In this document: positions 17,252 to 25,232 of the stretch, one piece after another
How the letters are laid out: every line of letters begins with the position of its first letter
Position numbering within the stretch: the stretch's first letter is position 1
NCBI GenBank assembly: GCA_016124205.1
Contig: WGOD01000007.1
Span: forward strand, 1 to 54,430
Source: Alphaproteobacteria bacterium
GTDB taxonomy: Bacteria; Pseudomonadota; Alphaproteobacteria; Caulobacterales; Maricaulaceae
Length of the DNA stretch: 54,430 nt
Direction: 5' to 3'
Position numbers and translations under genes: made by a program
The notes under the pieces: model-generated
What the model saw: the letters and a program-made list of their open reading frames with translations, nothing else
Told to the model about the DNA's origin: nothing
Database searches by the model: none

Positions 17252-17691
17252 TCGGTCACACGGGTCCAGACGAAGCTGAAGCTCTGTTCGCCGCTCATGT
17301 CGGAAATGGTGGCGGTCAACGTGTCCTCGTCGCGGGAATAGCGGATGCGTTGCGGGAAATCGTGTTCGGCATTCTCGAACACGGCATGGCTATCACCGGT
17401 CTCGACGAGCCGGAAACAGGTGGCCGGTCCGCCATTCGGCTGGGCGCAGTATTCGCCTTCACCGGCGTCATTCCACACGATGCGGAGATATTCGAAGGCG
17501 CGAGCCTCGCCATCGACGAGGGTGCGATTGACGCCGAGGAAGAGGCCACCATGGCCGTCGGTCCAGATCTCCTCGGTGACCTGCGGGCCGGGTCCGGACG
17601 TCCAGTGACCGGTCATGAAGTCGAGATCGCCGGCGAGCGCCGGGGCTGTCAGGGTCGTGGCGAGGGCGAGGGCCGCAAGGGTGACGCGCAT
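17248..17691 (-). CDS. DUF6265 family exported protein
   Basis: A 147-residue protein with a signal peptide (MRVTLAALALATTLTAPALAG). The mature part has the family pattern FMTGHW, EEIWTDGHGGLFLGVNR, FEYLRIV and VFENAEHDFPQRIRYSR. Predicted to be periplasmic and lipocalin-like; function unknown. It converges on the TfoX-like gene with a four-base overlap of stop codons. Confidence 0.85.
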   Translation of the reverse strand: MRVTLAALALATTLTAPALAGDLDFMTGHWTSGPGPQVTEEIWTDGHGGLFLGVNRTLVDGEARAFEYLRIVWNDAGEGEYCAQPNGGPATCFRLVETGDSHAVFENAEHDFPQRIRYSRDEDTLTATISDMSGEQSFSFVWTRVTD

Positions 17692-17781
17692 GGAAAGCTC
17701 CGTTCGTGTTGTGCCCGCAGGCTAGACCGGCTTTCCTGATCGGGTCTTGAACAATCCGGACAGGGCTCGGGATATCTGGTG

Positions 17782-18543
17782 ATGAGCGAAGCGCATTACG
17801 ATTTCCGCCCGGCTTCGGGGGCGTTCTCCGCGATTGCCGAAGGTGTCTGGCATTTGCGGTCCGGCGCGCGCGGATCGCAGGTGATCGCCCCGGACGGGTG
17901 CTGCGAGATCATCGTGCACCGTGGCGCGGCGCCCATCGAACACCGGGCTGATGGTTCCTCCACGCGCCAGCCGGACGCCTTTCTCTACGGTCCGCTGACC
18001 CGGGTCCTGAGGATCGAGCAGGACGCCGACATGGAGGTGTTCGCCGTCCGGCTGCGCCCCTGGGCCGTCGGGGCCTTTACCGCGCACCCGGCGGAGTGGC
18101 GGGACCGGCTTGTCGGCCTCACCGAGCTCGGCCTTGAGCTGACTGCAGACACGTTCGATGATTTCGCCGCGCAGGCCGAGGCGAAGCTGACATCCCTGCC
18201 GCTTCCAGACGCCGCCGGGACGGTTCAAGCCGCCATTGCCGGAATGGAATCGGGTGCGCTGGCTTCTCTCGACGCTGCGGCGGACGCTGCGGGAATCACG
18301 GTGCGGACGCTGGACCGGCGGTTCGAACGCGCGACCGGGCTGACAGCGGCGATGTATCTGCGCCTCGTCCGCTTTCACCGGGCAAGGGATGCGATCAAGG
18401 CCGGGGCGGGGCGCCTGAGCGATGTTGCCGCCGACGCCGGCTATGCCGATCAGGCGCATATGACGCGGGATTTCCGGCGTTTCGCGGGTGAAACGCCGAA
18501 GCTGGTCCGCCAGCCTGCGGCGTTTGATCCGCTCTACCGCTAG
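17782..18543 (+). CDS. AraC-family transcriptional regulator with DUF6597 N-terminal domain
   Basis: A 253-residue regulator. The N-terminal half (VWHLRSGARGSQVIAPDGCCEIIVHR, FAVRLRPWAVGAF) matches the DUF6597 sensor-like domain; the C-terminal half is an AraC/HTH_18 double helix-turn-helix (LDAAADAAGITVRTLDRRFERATG and RLSDVAADAGYADQAHMTRDFRRFAGETP). I prefer ATG 17782 over the GTG one codon earlier. It is divergent from the DUF6265 gene, which is a plausible target. Confidence 0.9.
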   Translation: MSEAHYDFRPASGAFSAIAEGVWHLRSGARGSQVIAPDGCCEIIVHRGAAPIEHRADGSSTRQPDAFLYGPLTRVLRIEQDADMEVFAVRLRPWAVGAFTAHPAEWRDRLVGLTELGLELTADTFDDFAAQAEAKLTSLPLPDAAGTVQAAIAGMESGALASLDAAADAAGITVRTLDRRFERATGLTAAMYLRLVRFHRARDAIKAGAGRLSDVAADAGYADQAHMTRDFRRFAGETPKLVRQPAAFDPLYR

Positions 18544-19584
<1,041 letters not shown>

Positions 19585-19594
19585 TCACATTACC

Positions 19595-19702
19595 GCCACG
19601 TCATGGATGTGACGTTACGGTGAGTTAAGTCAGGCGACGTTGATCGGTCACATATGAAGATTAGTGAGACACCCGGGACGCAATAGGGGCGTCTCACTCT
19701 AT
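19595..19702 (+). other. Structured mdh 3' region
   Basis: Between the mdh stop and its terminator are two more potential stems: ACCG-ACGTCA pairing with TGACGT-CGGT (about 19592-19620), and GTGAGAC pairing with GTCTCAC (about 19668-19702). There is no convincing open frame. It may be a long mdh 3' UTR or hold a small RNA ending at the 19712 terminator; nothing in the sequence decides between these. Confidence 0.35.
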
Positions 19703-19711
19703 CCGAGAGGG

Positions 19712-19750
19712 AAATGGCCGCACCGGCTCCGGTGCGGCCATTTTCTTTTG
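19712..19750 (+). terminator. Rho-independent terminator behind mdh
   Basis: AAATGGCCGCACCGG pairs perfectly with CCGGTGCGGCCATTT (15 bp, two-base loop), followed by TTCTTTTG. It is one of the strongest terminators in the window and also faces the 3' end of tspO on the other strand. Confidence 0.93.
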
Positions 19751-19765
19751 ACCCTTTGGGAGGAA

Positions 19766-20263
19766 TTAAAGCCCCGTATTCAGCCGCATCATCTCGAAGC
19801 TGGCGGCGAGGGCATAGCTCTGGAAGATCAGGGGCAGCCAGAGGAAGGCGCCCGCCCCGACACTGGCCCGTCCGACCGCCCAGGCGGCGAAGACCGTCGT
19901 GACCCAGGAGGCGAGGACAACCAGCAGGCTGAACGACAGGTCGCGCATGAAGAAGAAGGTCACCGTCCAGGCCACACCGCAGGCGATCGTGCCCAGCACG
20001 CCCGCCGCGCCGAGCCAGCGCCAGCCTTCGCGGCCGAAGCGCTCGACGCTCCACAGGGCGAAGGCGAGCAGCATAGACTTGGCGACCCAGAACATGGTCA
20101 GGAGGCCGCCCGGGAGCAGCCAGGCGGGCCGGTCGAGGTCCTGATAGACCCAGTCATAGGCGCCGGCCGCATTCGCGCCGCCCGCAATCAGCCCGGTAAA
20201 GGCCGCGGTCAGGACGAGATAGACAGCCAGGCGTCCCACGGTGGGACGTTCGCGACCGGACAA
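19766..20263 (-). CDS. tspO: TspO/MBR family membrane protein
   Basis: Tryptophan-rich sensory protein/translocator family, a five-span membrane protein binding porphyrins and linked to stress and pigment regulation. Features: AYDWVYQDLDRPAWLLPGG near the first loop and a tryptophan-rich C-terminal half (WRWLGAAGVLG, FLWLPLIFQSYALAASFEMMRLN). Start is uncertain: a TTG at 20263 (LSGRERPTV) has AAGGAG six bases upstream, whereas ATG codons at 20278, 20281 and 20338 have no evident Shine-Dalgarno. I use the TTG, giving 165 residues. It lies alone, divergent from the GNAT gene. Confidence 0.85.
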   Translation of the reverse strand: MSGRERPTVGRLAVYLVLTAAFTGLIAGGANAAGAYDWVYQDLDRPAWLLPGGLLTMFWVAKSMLLAFALWSVERFGREGWRWLGAAGVLGTIACGVAWTVTFFFMRDLSFSLLVVLASWVTTVFAAWAVGRASVGAGAFLWLPLIFQSYALAASFEMMRLNTGL

Positions 20264-20428
20264 GGCTTGCTCCTTCATCATGCGAACACGAATGACATGA
20301 GGGCGGTGCAATTGCCGGGCCGCAATGGGGCGATACATGTGCAATGCAGTTCACCTGTCGGTCATTTCACTTGCGGACGGTGCGAAGGCCCGGGCAATTT
20401 CCGTGCTCCGTCACGAAAGGATGTCCCG

Positions 20429-20980
20429 ATGGCGTTAGACTCGATGCGTCTTGGACCGCGACTCGAAACCGAGAGATTGATCCTCCGCCCGCTCGCCGAC
20501 AGCGACTTCGAGCCCTATGCGGCGATGATGTCGGATGAGGAGAACACGCGTTATATCGGCGGCCCTCAGGTCGAGGCGATCGCCTGGCGGGGGTTGATGA
20601 CGCTGATCGGCCACTGGATGGTCCGCGGCTATGGCTTCTTTGCGCTTGAAGAGAAGGCTACCAGGCGCTGGGTGGGCCGGGTTGGTCCCTGGTATCCTCA
20701 TGGCTGGCCGCAGCCGGAGATCGGCTGGACAGTGGTCCGGGATTGCTGGGGGAAAGGTTACGCCAGCGAAGCGGCTGCCTGCACGATGGACTGGGCGTTC
20801 GACCATCTTGGCTGGACCGAGGCCATCCACCTGATCCACCCGGACAATCACGGCTCGATCGGCGTCGCGAAAAAGCTCGGCTCCTACAATACCGGCCGCA
20901 AGGCCGAGGTCGCCGGCTTCGGCATGATCGTCGATGTCTGGGGCCAGACCCGCGAGGAATGGCGGGGGCGTCGGGGCTAG
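20429..20980 (+). CDS. GNAT family N-acetyltransferase (RimJ/RimL-like)
   Basis: A 183-residue acetyltransferase of the Acetyltransf_3 type: LETERLILRPLADSDFEPYAAMM at the start, WVGRVGPWYPHGWPQPEIGWTV, and the acetyl-CoA-binding RDCWGKGYASEAAACTMDWAF. HLIHPDNHGSIGVAKKLG is the family C-terminal block. The acceptor (protein N-terminus or small molecule) is unknown. ATG 20429 is preceded by AAAGGA at good distance; the longer open frame upstream runs antisense to tspO and is not coding. Confidence 0.9.
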   Translation: MALDSMRLGPRLETERLILRPLADSDFEPYAAMMSDEENTRYIGGPQVEAIAWRGLMTLIGHWMVRGYGFFALEEKATRRWVGRVGPWYPHGWPQPEIGWTVVRDCWGKGYASEAAACTMDWAFDHLGWTEAIHLIHPDNHGSIGVAKKLGSYNTGRKAEVAGFGMIVDVWGQTREEWRGRRG

Positions 20981-21035
20981 AGGGTTTCCGAATCCTCACG
21001 CCAGTCGATTGATCCCAAATTTCGGGAAGAAATTT

Positions 21036-21248
21036 CTAATTGCGACGCATTGAATCCAAGGCTTCGTACACTTCGGCCCAATGCTCCGGTTCGGGATTCT
21101 CCTGTTTGAATCTCTCCGCTTCTTCCGACGGGAGTTTCAAGTACCAAATAACGAACTTTGATCGGTAGCTGATCGCCTCACTTCTCTCATGAACATCTGT
21201 GTGATCTCGCGGCAGGAAATCTGGAAATTTTTGCCAAGGTGGTATCAC
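21036..21248 (-). CDS. Small AT-rich orphan protein
   Basis: A 70-residue reading frame starting at GTG 21248 (GTG-ATA-CCA), with GGAG seven bases upstream. Product IPPWQKFPDFLPRDHTDVH... ends in EPEHWAEVYEALDSMRRN; it is hydrophilic with no signal peptide or motif I know. Codons such as ATA, AAA and TTT are frequent, unlike the GC-rich neighbours, so it may be acquired DNA. The frame stays open upstream through the 28-base repeat at 21285-21312, which raises the option that the repeat landed in a longer gene. Function unknown. Confidence 0.5.
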   Translation of the reverse strand: MIPPWQKFPDFLPRDHTDVHERSEAISYRSKFVIWYLKLPSEEAERFKQENPEPEHWAEVYEALDSMRRN

Positions 21249-21284
21249 TTCCGTTCTCCATACCGGTTTCGTCGTGATGACGCT

Positions 21285-21312
21285 CCCCGGTTTCGCGAAG
21301 CGAAGACCGGGG
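21285..21312. repeat. 28-base palindromic repeat, copy 2
   Basis: Exact reverse complement of 4428-4455 over 28 bases, with a similar TGACG flank just before it. A further imperfect palindrome (CTCCCGGAC...GTCCGGGA, about 21334-21361) follows. Together with the element at 21394 it fills the gap between the orphan and the LytTR gene. Confidence 0.85.
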
Positions 21313-21393
21313 TCCACAAATCTTAGATCATGGCTCCCGGACCGGCTCCGCCGTCCGGGAAACGTCAAGCAATGCTTTGATCCCTCACTCCGA

Positions 21394-21415
21394 CCCTCTC
21401 CCCGCAGGGAGAGGG
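21394..21415. repeat. CCCTCTCCC palindromic repeat, second member
   Basis: CCCTCTCCC and GGGAGAGGG arms around CGCA, followed by AGTCTTCCCT. It matches the core of the element at 2783-2806. It ends nine bases from the LytTR stop and could terminate that gene's transcript. Confidence 0.8.
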
Positions 21416-21423
21416 AGTCTTCC

Positions 21424-22164
21424 CTAAAGCCAGCCCTTCTCGCGCAGTTTCGGGACATTCGCGCGGCTGACGGGGACTTCGATTCCACCCTTCAGCGTCA
21501 GCACGGCCTGCGATCCGTCGCGGCGGGCGTCGGTGATGGCGGACCGCGCCACCCACCAGGAGCGGTGCGTCTGTTCGCCCTCGAGTGCCGCGGCCGCGGC
21601 GATGGCGTCCGACAGCCGCATCAGGATCAGCGCATCCCCCGCCGAGGTGTGGACCCGGAGATAGTGGTCTTCGGACTGCAGCGCGTGGAGGTCCGCCGTC
21701 CTCAGGCGCACCGGCAGCTTGTCAGTCAGGGTGCGGGCGATGACCGGTTCGGCAGATGACGCAGCGGCTTCCTTCTGACGGTCCATGAGCCAGGTGAGGA
21801 AGGTGACGGCCGCGGAAATCACCCAGACAAAGAAGAAGACGACCGGCCAGACCCATATCGGGCTGGGGTCTCCGAACAGGGCCTGCAGGGTCAGGACCGC
21901 CGCGGACACAGGGATGGAGATCAGGAGCGACATCACCGGATAGCTGATCCAGTCCGGGAGGTCCGGCGCATGTCTGCGGAGCAGGGCCGAGCCGATATTG
22001 CCGCACAGGCCGCCCCAGGCAATCAGCCCGGTCCAGTAGAACCAGACCCAGGGCCAGGTCATGCCGTCGGTTTCGTACGGGGCGAGAAAGGCTAGAAACG
22101 TGCCGACGCCCACGATGAATCCGGCCCCCGGCAGCAACTGCTTCGCCCGCTCGGTCCACGTCAT
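21424..22164 (-). CDS. Membrane-anchored LytTR-type transcriptional regulator
   Basis: A 246-residue protein with four N-terminal membrane segments (about 13-28, 41-60, 73-95 and 103-125) and a C-terminal LytTR DNA-binding domain (about 145-246: LPVRLRTADLHALQSEDHYLRVHTS, ALILMRLSDAIAAA, HRSWWVARSAITDARRDG, GIEVPVSRANVPKLREKGWL). It lacks a receiver domain, so it is a one-component membrane regulator. Immediately upstream, 16 bases from its ATG, lies a triple CCATTCGCG site, consistent with autoregulation and control of the divergent DUF2306 gene. Confidence 0.9.
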   Translation of the reverse strand: MTWTERAKQLLPGAGFIVGVGTFLAFLAPYETDGMTWPWVWFYWTGLIAWGGLCGNIGSALLRRHAPDLPDWISYPVMSLLISIPVSAAVLTLQALFGDPSPIWVWPVVFFFVWVISAAVTFLTWLMDRQKEAAASSAEPVIARTLTDKLPVRLRTADLHALQSEDHYLRVHTSAGDALILMRLSDAIAAAAALEGEQTHRSWWVARSAITDARRDGSQAVLTLKGGIEVPVSRANVPKLREKGWL

Positions 22165-22179
22165 GCCTGTCAGCCCTCT

Positions 22180-22219
22180 CCATTCGCGATACGCGAATGG
22201 AAAACTAGCGCCATTCGCG
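22180..22219. promoter_or_regulatory. Triple CCATTCGCG operator between LytTR gene and DUF2306 gene
   Basis: Three exact copies of a 9-base motif: CCATTCGCG at 22180-22188, its complement CGCGAATGG at 22192-22200 (a perfect palindrome with an ATA spacer), and a third copy, again forward, at 22211-22219. The first and third copies are 31 bases apart, three helical turns. The position in the divergent gap, close to the LytTR start, makes it the likely binding site of that regulator. Confidence 0.7.
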
Positions 22220-22340
22220 TCGGGAGACAGCCCGGTTGCGAAGATGGAGTTTCACCGCCCGCCGCTGCCGGGCATCGCTTGCCTCGTCGAACACGGCCGG
22301 CCCGCTCAACCGGGTGCCGGCGCAGATTGGAGGAAGCGAC

Positions 22341-22922
22341 ATGAATGGTCAGGTCCAGGTCACTCGAGACGACAAGCCCGTCAGCGGCATGCGCTCGGTC
22401 CTCATGAATCTCGGCGGCGGTTTCGCCGCATTGTCGATCGTGCTGCTGCTGGTCTACTGGCAGGCGACGGACGGCAATCTCGGTCTTGTCGGCAATCTCT
22501 TCGGATCGGTCGACTGGTCGATCAATCCGAATTTGGGGGCCTTCCTGAAGGCGCCCTGGGTGATCCAGCTGCACGCCTCGACCGCGATCGGCGCGCTCGT
22601 GCTCGGCACAGTGCAGATGTTCGCGCCGAAAGGCACGATCCCGCACCGCACGGTCGGCTATGTCTGGGCCGGGCTGATGGTGACCACCGCGATCTCGGCC
22701 ATCTTCATCCGCCAGGCCAACAACGGTGATTTCAGCTTCATCCACATCTTCGTGCCGCTGACGCTGATGGCGGTCTACGGGATGATCGCCAATGCCCGCC
22801 GCGGCCTGATCAACAAGCATCGCAATGCCGTCTACGGCGCCTTCTTCGGCGCGCTGGTCATCCCCGGCCTGTTCGCCTTCATGCCCGGCCGCCTGATGCA
22901 CGTCATGCTGTTCGGCGGCTGA
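22341..22922 (+). CDS. DUF2306 family membrane protein
   Basis: A 193-residue protein with four membrane segments of the DUF2306 type. APWVIQLHASTAIGALVLGTVQMF, GTIPHRTVGYVWAGLMVTTAISAIFIR, FSFIHIFVPLTLMAVYGMI and RNAVYGAFFGALVIPGLFAFMPGR carry the conserved histidines and H-R pairs that suggest haem or metal binding. ATG 22341 follows GGAGGAAGCG. Divergent from the LytTR regulator and followed by the DUF2141 gene. Confidence 0.88.
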   Translation: MNGQVQVTRDDKPVSGMRSVLMNLGGGFAALSIVLLLVYWQATDGNLGLVGNLFGSVDWSINPNLGAFLKAPWVIQLHASTAIGALVLGTVQMFAPKGTIPHRTVGYVWAGLMVTTAISAIFIRQANNGDFSFIHIFVPLTLMAVYGMIANARRGLINKHRNAVYGAFFGALVIPGLFAFMPGRLMHVMLFGG

Positions 22923-22953
22923 GCCCCCTTACCCCACCCCCATCGAAATCGAA

Positions 22954-22978
22954 CGCCGGACGGACGGTCCGTCCGGCG
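22954..22978 (+). promoter_or_regulatory. 11-bp hairpin before the DUF2141 start
   Basis: CGCCGGACGGA pairs perfectly with TCCGTCCGGCG around CGG. There is no T-tract after it, so it is not a simple terminator. It ends six bases before AAAGGAG, the Shine-Dalgarno of the DUF2141 gene, and may stabilise the mRNA or tune initiation. Confidence 0.6.
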
Positions 22979-22995
22979 AGCAAAGGAGAACTGCC

Positions 22996-23454
22996 ATGAA
23001 AACCCTGATGTCTTCCCTGATCCTCGCCGCCACCGCTGCCCTGTCCGCGACGGCTGTCAGCTCCCCCGCGCTGGCCCAGGACGCCAGCATCACCGTCACG
23101 GTCGAGGAGATCCGCGATGGCGGCACGCTGGAAGTCGCGCTCTACAACAGTGCGGAGTCCTGGGACGGCGATGAGCCGATGTCCTTCGATCGCGCCGAAC
23201 CGGTCGACGGCCGGGTGACGCTGACCTTCGACGGGCTTGAAGCCGGCGAATACGCGATCCGCATCTATCACGACGAAAACGCCGACCGGCAGTTCAACAT
23301 GAACTTCATGGGCGTGCCGACCGAAGGCTACGGCTTCTCGAACAATCCCTTCCCGCGCTTCCGGGGTGCCCGCTTCGACGAGGCCGTCTTCACGGTCGCG
23401 GAAGGCGAGGCCCGCGAGGAGAGCGTCGAGCTGATGGGCGGCGGATACTGGTAA
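22996..23454 (+). CDS. DUF2141 family exported protein
   Basis: A 152-residue protein: signal peptide to about residue 28 (SSPALA-QD), then a DUF2141 beta-sandwich with GTLEVALYNSAESW, LTFDGLEAGEYAIRIYHDENADRQFN and the conserved PTEGYGFSNNPFPRFRGARFDEA. Predicted periplasmic; function unknown. It has AAAGGAG before its ATG and lies 73 bases behind the DUF2306 gene. Confidence 0.9.
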   Translation: MKTLMSSLILAATAALSATAVSSPALAQDASITVTVEEIRDGGTLEVALYNSAESWDGDEPMSFDRAEPVDGRVTLTFDGLEAGEYAIRIYHDENADRQFNMNFMGVPTEGYGFSNNPFPRFRGARFDEAVFTVAEGEAREESVELMGGGYW

Positions 23455-23525
23455 GCCTTCGCGTCACGCAGACGTGAAGCGGATGACGCGCTTGTCAGCC
23501 CCTTCCTCACTGGCGCGTGTCACAC

Positions 23526-23555
23526 TCTCCCCCGGATCTGAATTTCCGGGGGAGA
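23526..23555 (+). promoter_or_regulatory. 11-bp hairpin containing a Shine-Dalgarno sequence
   Basis: TCTCCCCCGGA pairs perfectly with TCCGGGGGAGA around TCTGAATT. The GGGGGAGA in the 3' arm is the only Shine-Dalgarno for the gene starting at 23563, so the stem would hide it. The stem is followed by GTTCCTTTTG, so it could also act as a weak terminator of the DUF2141 transcript; both are compatible. Confidence 0.65.
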
Positions 23556-23562
23556 GTTCCTT

Positions 23563-24291
23563 TTGAAAACCATCATGACGGCCGCGCTCGCGGCCCTTGT
23601 CCTTCCCGCTGCGGTCTTCGCACAGGAGGACTGGCGCGCCGAGGCGGCGGCCCGCCTGCCCGATACGGGCGAACTGAATCTGCAATTCATCAATGAGGGC
23701 GCAGTCGACGGCTATATGCGCCTCGGTTGGCGCCGCAATGGCGAGCGGATCGAGATGTTCGACCGCACCATGATGATGAGCGGCGACATCTTCGAATCGA
23801 TGACGGCGGCGATGACGGACGGCGATTTCGCGCCGCTCGAGGCGGTCATCCTGTGGCACCAGGAATCGGCGGTCATGACGCTCGATACGGTTGCCGCTGA
23901 TGGCCGGGTGACCGGGACGCAGACCATCCTTCGGCCGCTCAGCGGCGAGCAGAGCGCGCCGATTGCGCTTGATCTGCCCGACGGGACGATGCCGCGTGCA
24001 GCGACCTTTGTTCTCGCGCCTTTCATGGGGCTCGAGCCGGGCGAATCGGTCACCTATGACTGGTATGCGGTCATGGCCAATTCGGTCGCGACGGTGACGG
24101 TCTCGGCTTTCGAGGGCGGGGCGGTGGACACGCCGGCCGGGCGATACGAGGACACGCTGCGCCTCGAAGTGCGCGGCACGCAGCCGGAGAACGACATCTT
24201 CGTTTCCGGCGGCGAGGTGGTCCGGATCGATGTGATCGGCCGCGACATGACCTTCCTGCGCCGGCCCGATCCCGAGCCCGCCGCGCAGTAA
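23563..24291 (+). CDS. Exported protein of unknown function (DUF3108-like layout)
   Basis: A 242-residue protein with signal peptide MKTIMTAALAALVLPAAVFAQ and a beta-rich mature region: MRLGWRRNGERIEMFDRTMM, ESAVMTLDTVAADGRVTGTQT, TYDWYAVMANSVATVTV, and VDTPAGRYEDTLRLEV, reminiscent of DUF3108 proteins, though I would not call the family firmly. The start is TTG at 23563, with a Shine-Dalgarno in the hairpin; ATG 23575 would shorten the signal peptide by four residues. Probably follows the DUF2141 gene as a separate or attenuated unit. Confidence 0.8.
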   Translation: MKTIMTAALAALVLPAAVFAQEDWRAEAAARLPDTGELNLQFINEGAVDGYMRLGWRRNGERIEMFDRTMMMSGDIFESMTAAMTDGDFAPLEAVILWHQESAVMTLDTVAADGRVTGTQTILRPLSGEQSAPIALDLPDGTMPRAATFVLAPFMGLEPGESVTYDWYAVMANSVATVTVSAFEGGAVDTPAGRYEDTLRLEVRGTQPENDIFVSGGEVVRIDVIGRDMTFLRRPDPEPAAQ

Positions 24292-24300
24292 GCATTCCGG

Positions 24301-24336
24301 CTGACAACCATCGCAAGTTGTGACTAACTTGCGATC
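24301..24336 (+). promoter_or_regulatory. Core promoter overlapped by a perfect 10-bp-arm palindrome
   Basis: ATCGCAAGTT (24310-24319) and AACTTGCGAT (24326-24335) are exact inverted copies around GTGACT. CTGACA (24301-24306) and TAACTT (24325-24330) make a plausible -35/-10 pair with an 18-base spacer, so transcription would begin at about the ATG at 24337. The palindrome therefore covers the core promoter as an operator would. Confidence 0.6.
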
Positions 24337-25227
24337 ATGATGCGCGCCTTCCTCCTGCTATCCCTGCTGGTTCTCGGCGGCGCGGCCGCCGAGGCGCAGG
24401 GCCGTCCCGTGCTGATGCGGCTGTGCAATGACACGTCCTTCGCGGTCGGGGTGGCCGCCGCCTACGACACCAACCCGTCGGGCGGGCGGCGCGCCGAAGG
24501 CTGGTTCCGGGTCGAGGCGAATGCGTGTCTGGAAGGCGCGATCCACGGCGTGGTCGGCGATCGGATGGCGCTTGCCGCCTTCTCCGGCACCTGGCAGTGG
24601 CCGGCGGGCGAGGGCGATTTCGCGCACTGTCTTCCCGCCGAAGGCTTCAACACGGGCGTGCTGGATGCACCGCCCTGTGGCGACCGGGCGAGACGGATCG
24701 GGTTCACGACGCAAAATGTCCGGCATTTCCGCCAGGAATGGGGTGTCGTGGACTGGCGGATCGGCTGCAGCGATCTGGGCGAGGATGCGGACCTATGTGC
24801 CGCGACGCCTGCTGCGGTCGACGGCATGGCCGAACCGCTCAGGACGGTCGAGCTTTGCGTGTTTGCGCCGGGTGGCGCAGAGGTCGCGACGGCGGCGCGC
24901 GAAGCGAGCGGCTTCTGGCGTGTCTCAGGCTGGACGCATGTCGAGAACGAGACTTGCGCACCGATCTGGCGCGGCTTTCCGGATGACAGCCGCGTTCACT
25001 GGATGACGCGGGTCCCGGGCTACCCGCTGGCGGAGGACGATCCGCAGAGCTTTGACGATTCGGCCTTTTGCGTCTCCGAAGGGCCGTTCGCGGTCACGGC
25101 AACGTCGGACCGGATATCGGACGAGATGTACTGCCCGCCCGAGGCCCCGCACGCGACCGGCTTCACGAGCTATCGCTTTGCGCGCAATGTCTCGCACTAT
25201 CAGGCATTTCTGCGCCGCCGACAGTAA
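24337..25227 (+). CDS. Exported protein with two DUF1036-like repeats
   Basis: A 296-residue protein with a short signal peptide (MMRAFLLLSLLVLGGAAAEA). The first repeat, VLMRLCNDTSFAVGVAAAYD...RAEGWFRVEANACLEG, has the DUF1036 pattern of CN-S-V-A and GW--V-A-C. A second, weaker copy begins at RTVELCVFAPGGAEVATAAR...RVSGWTHVENETCAPIW. Ten cysteines suggest disulfides. The ATG follows the palindrome by one base, leaving no room for a Shine-Dalgarno, so the mRNA is probably leaderless; ATG 24340 is an alternative. Confidence 0.82.
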   Translation: MMRAFLLLSLLVLGGAAAEAQGRPVLMRLCNDTSFAVGVAAAYDTNPSGGRRAEGWFRVEANACLEGAIHGVVGDRMALAAFSGTWQWPAGEGDFAHCLPAEGFNTGVLDAPPCGDRARRIGFTTQNVRHFRQEWGVVDWRIGCSDLGEDADLCAATPAAVDGMAEPLRTVELCVFAPGGAEVATAAREASGFWRVSGWTHVENETCAPIWRGFPDDSRVHWMTRVPGYPLAEDDPQSFDDSAFCVSEGPFAVTATSDRISDEMYCPPEAPHATGFTSYRFARNVSHYQAFLRRRQ

Positions 25228-25232
25228 GCGCC

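Noticed and set aside
19664..20428. N-terminal extension of the GNAT frame through the terminator and tspO
   Set aside because: The extension runs antisense to tspO and through the mdh terminator; a good Shine-Dalgarno precedes ATG 20429.
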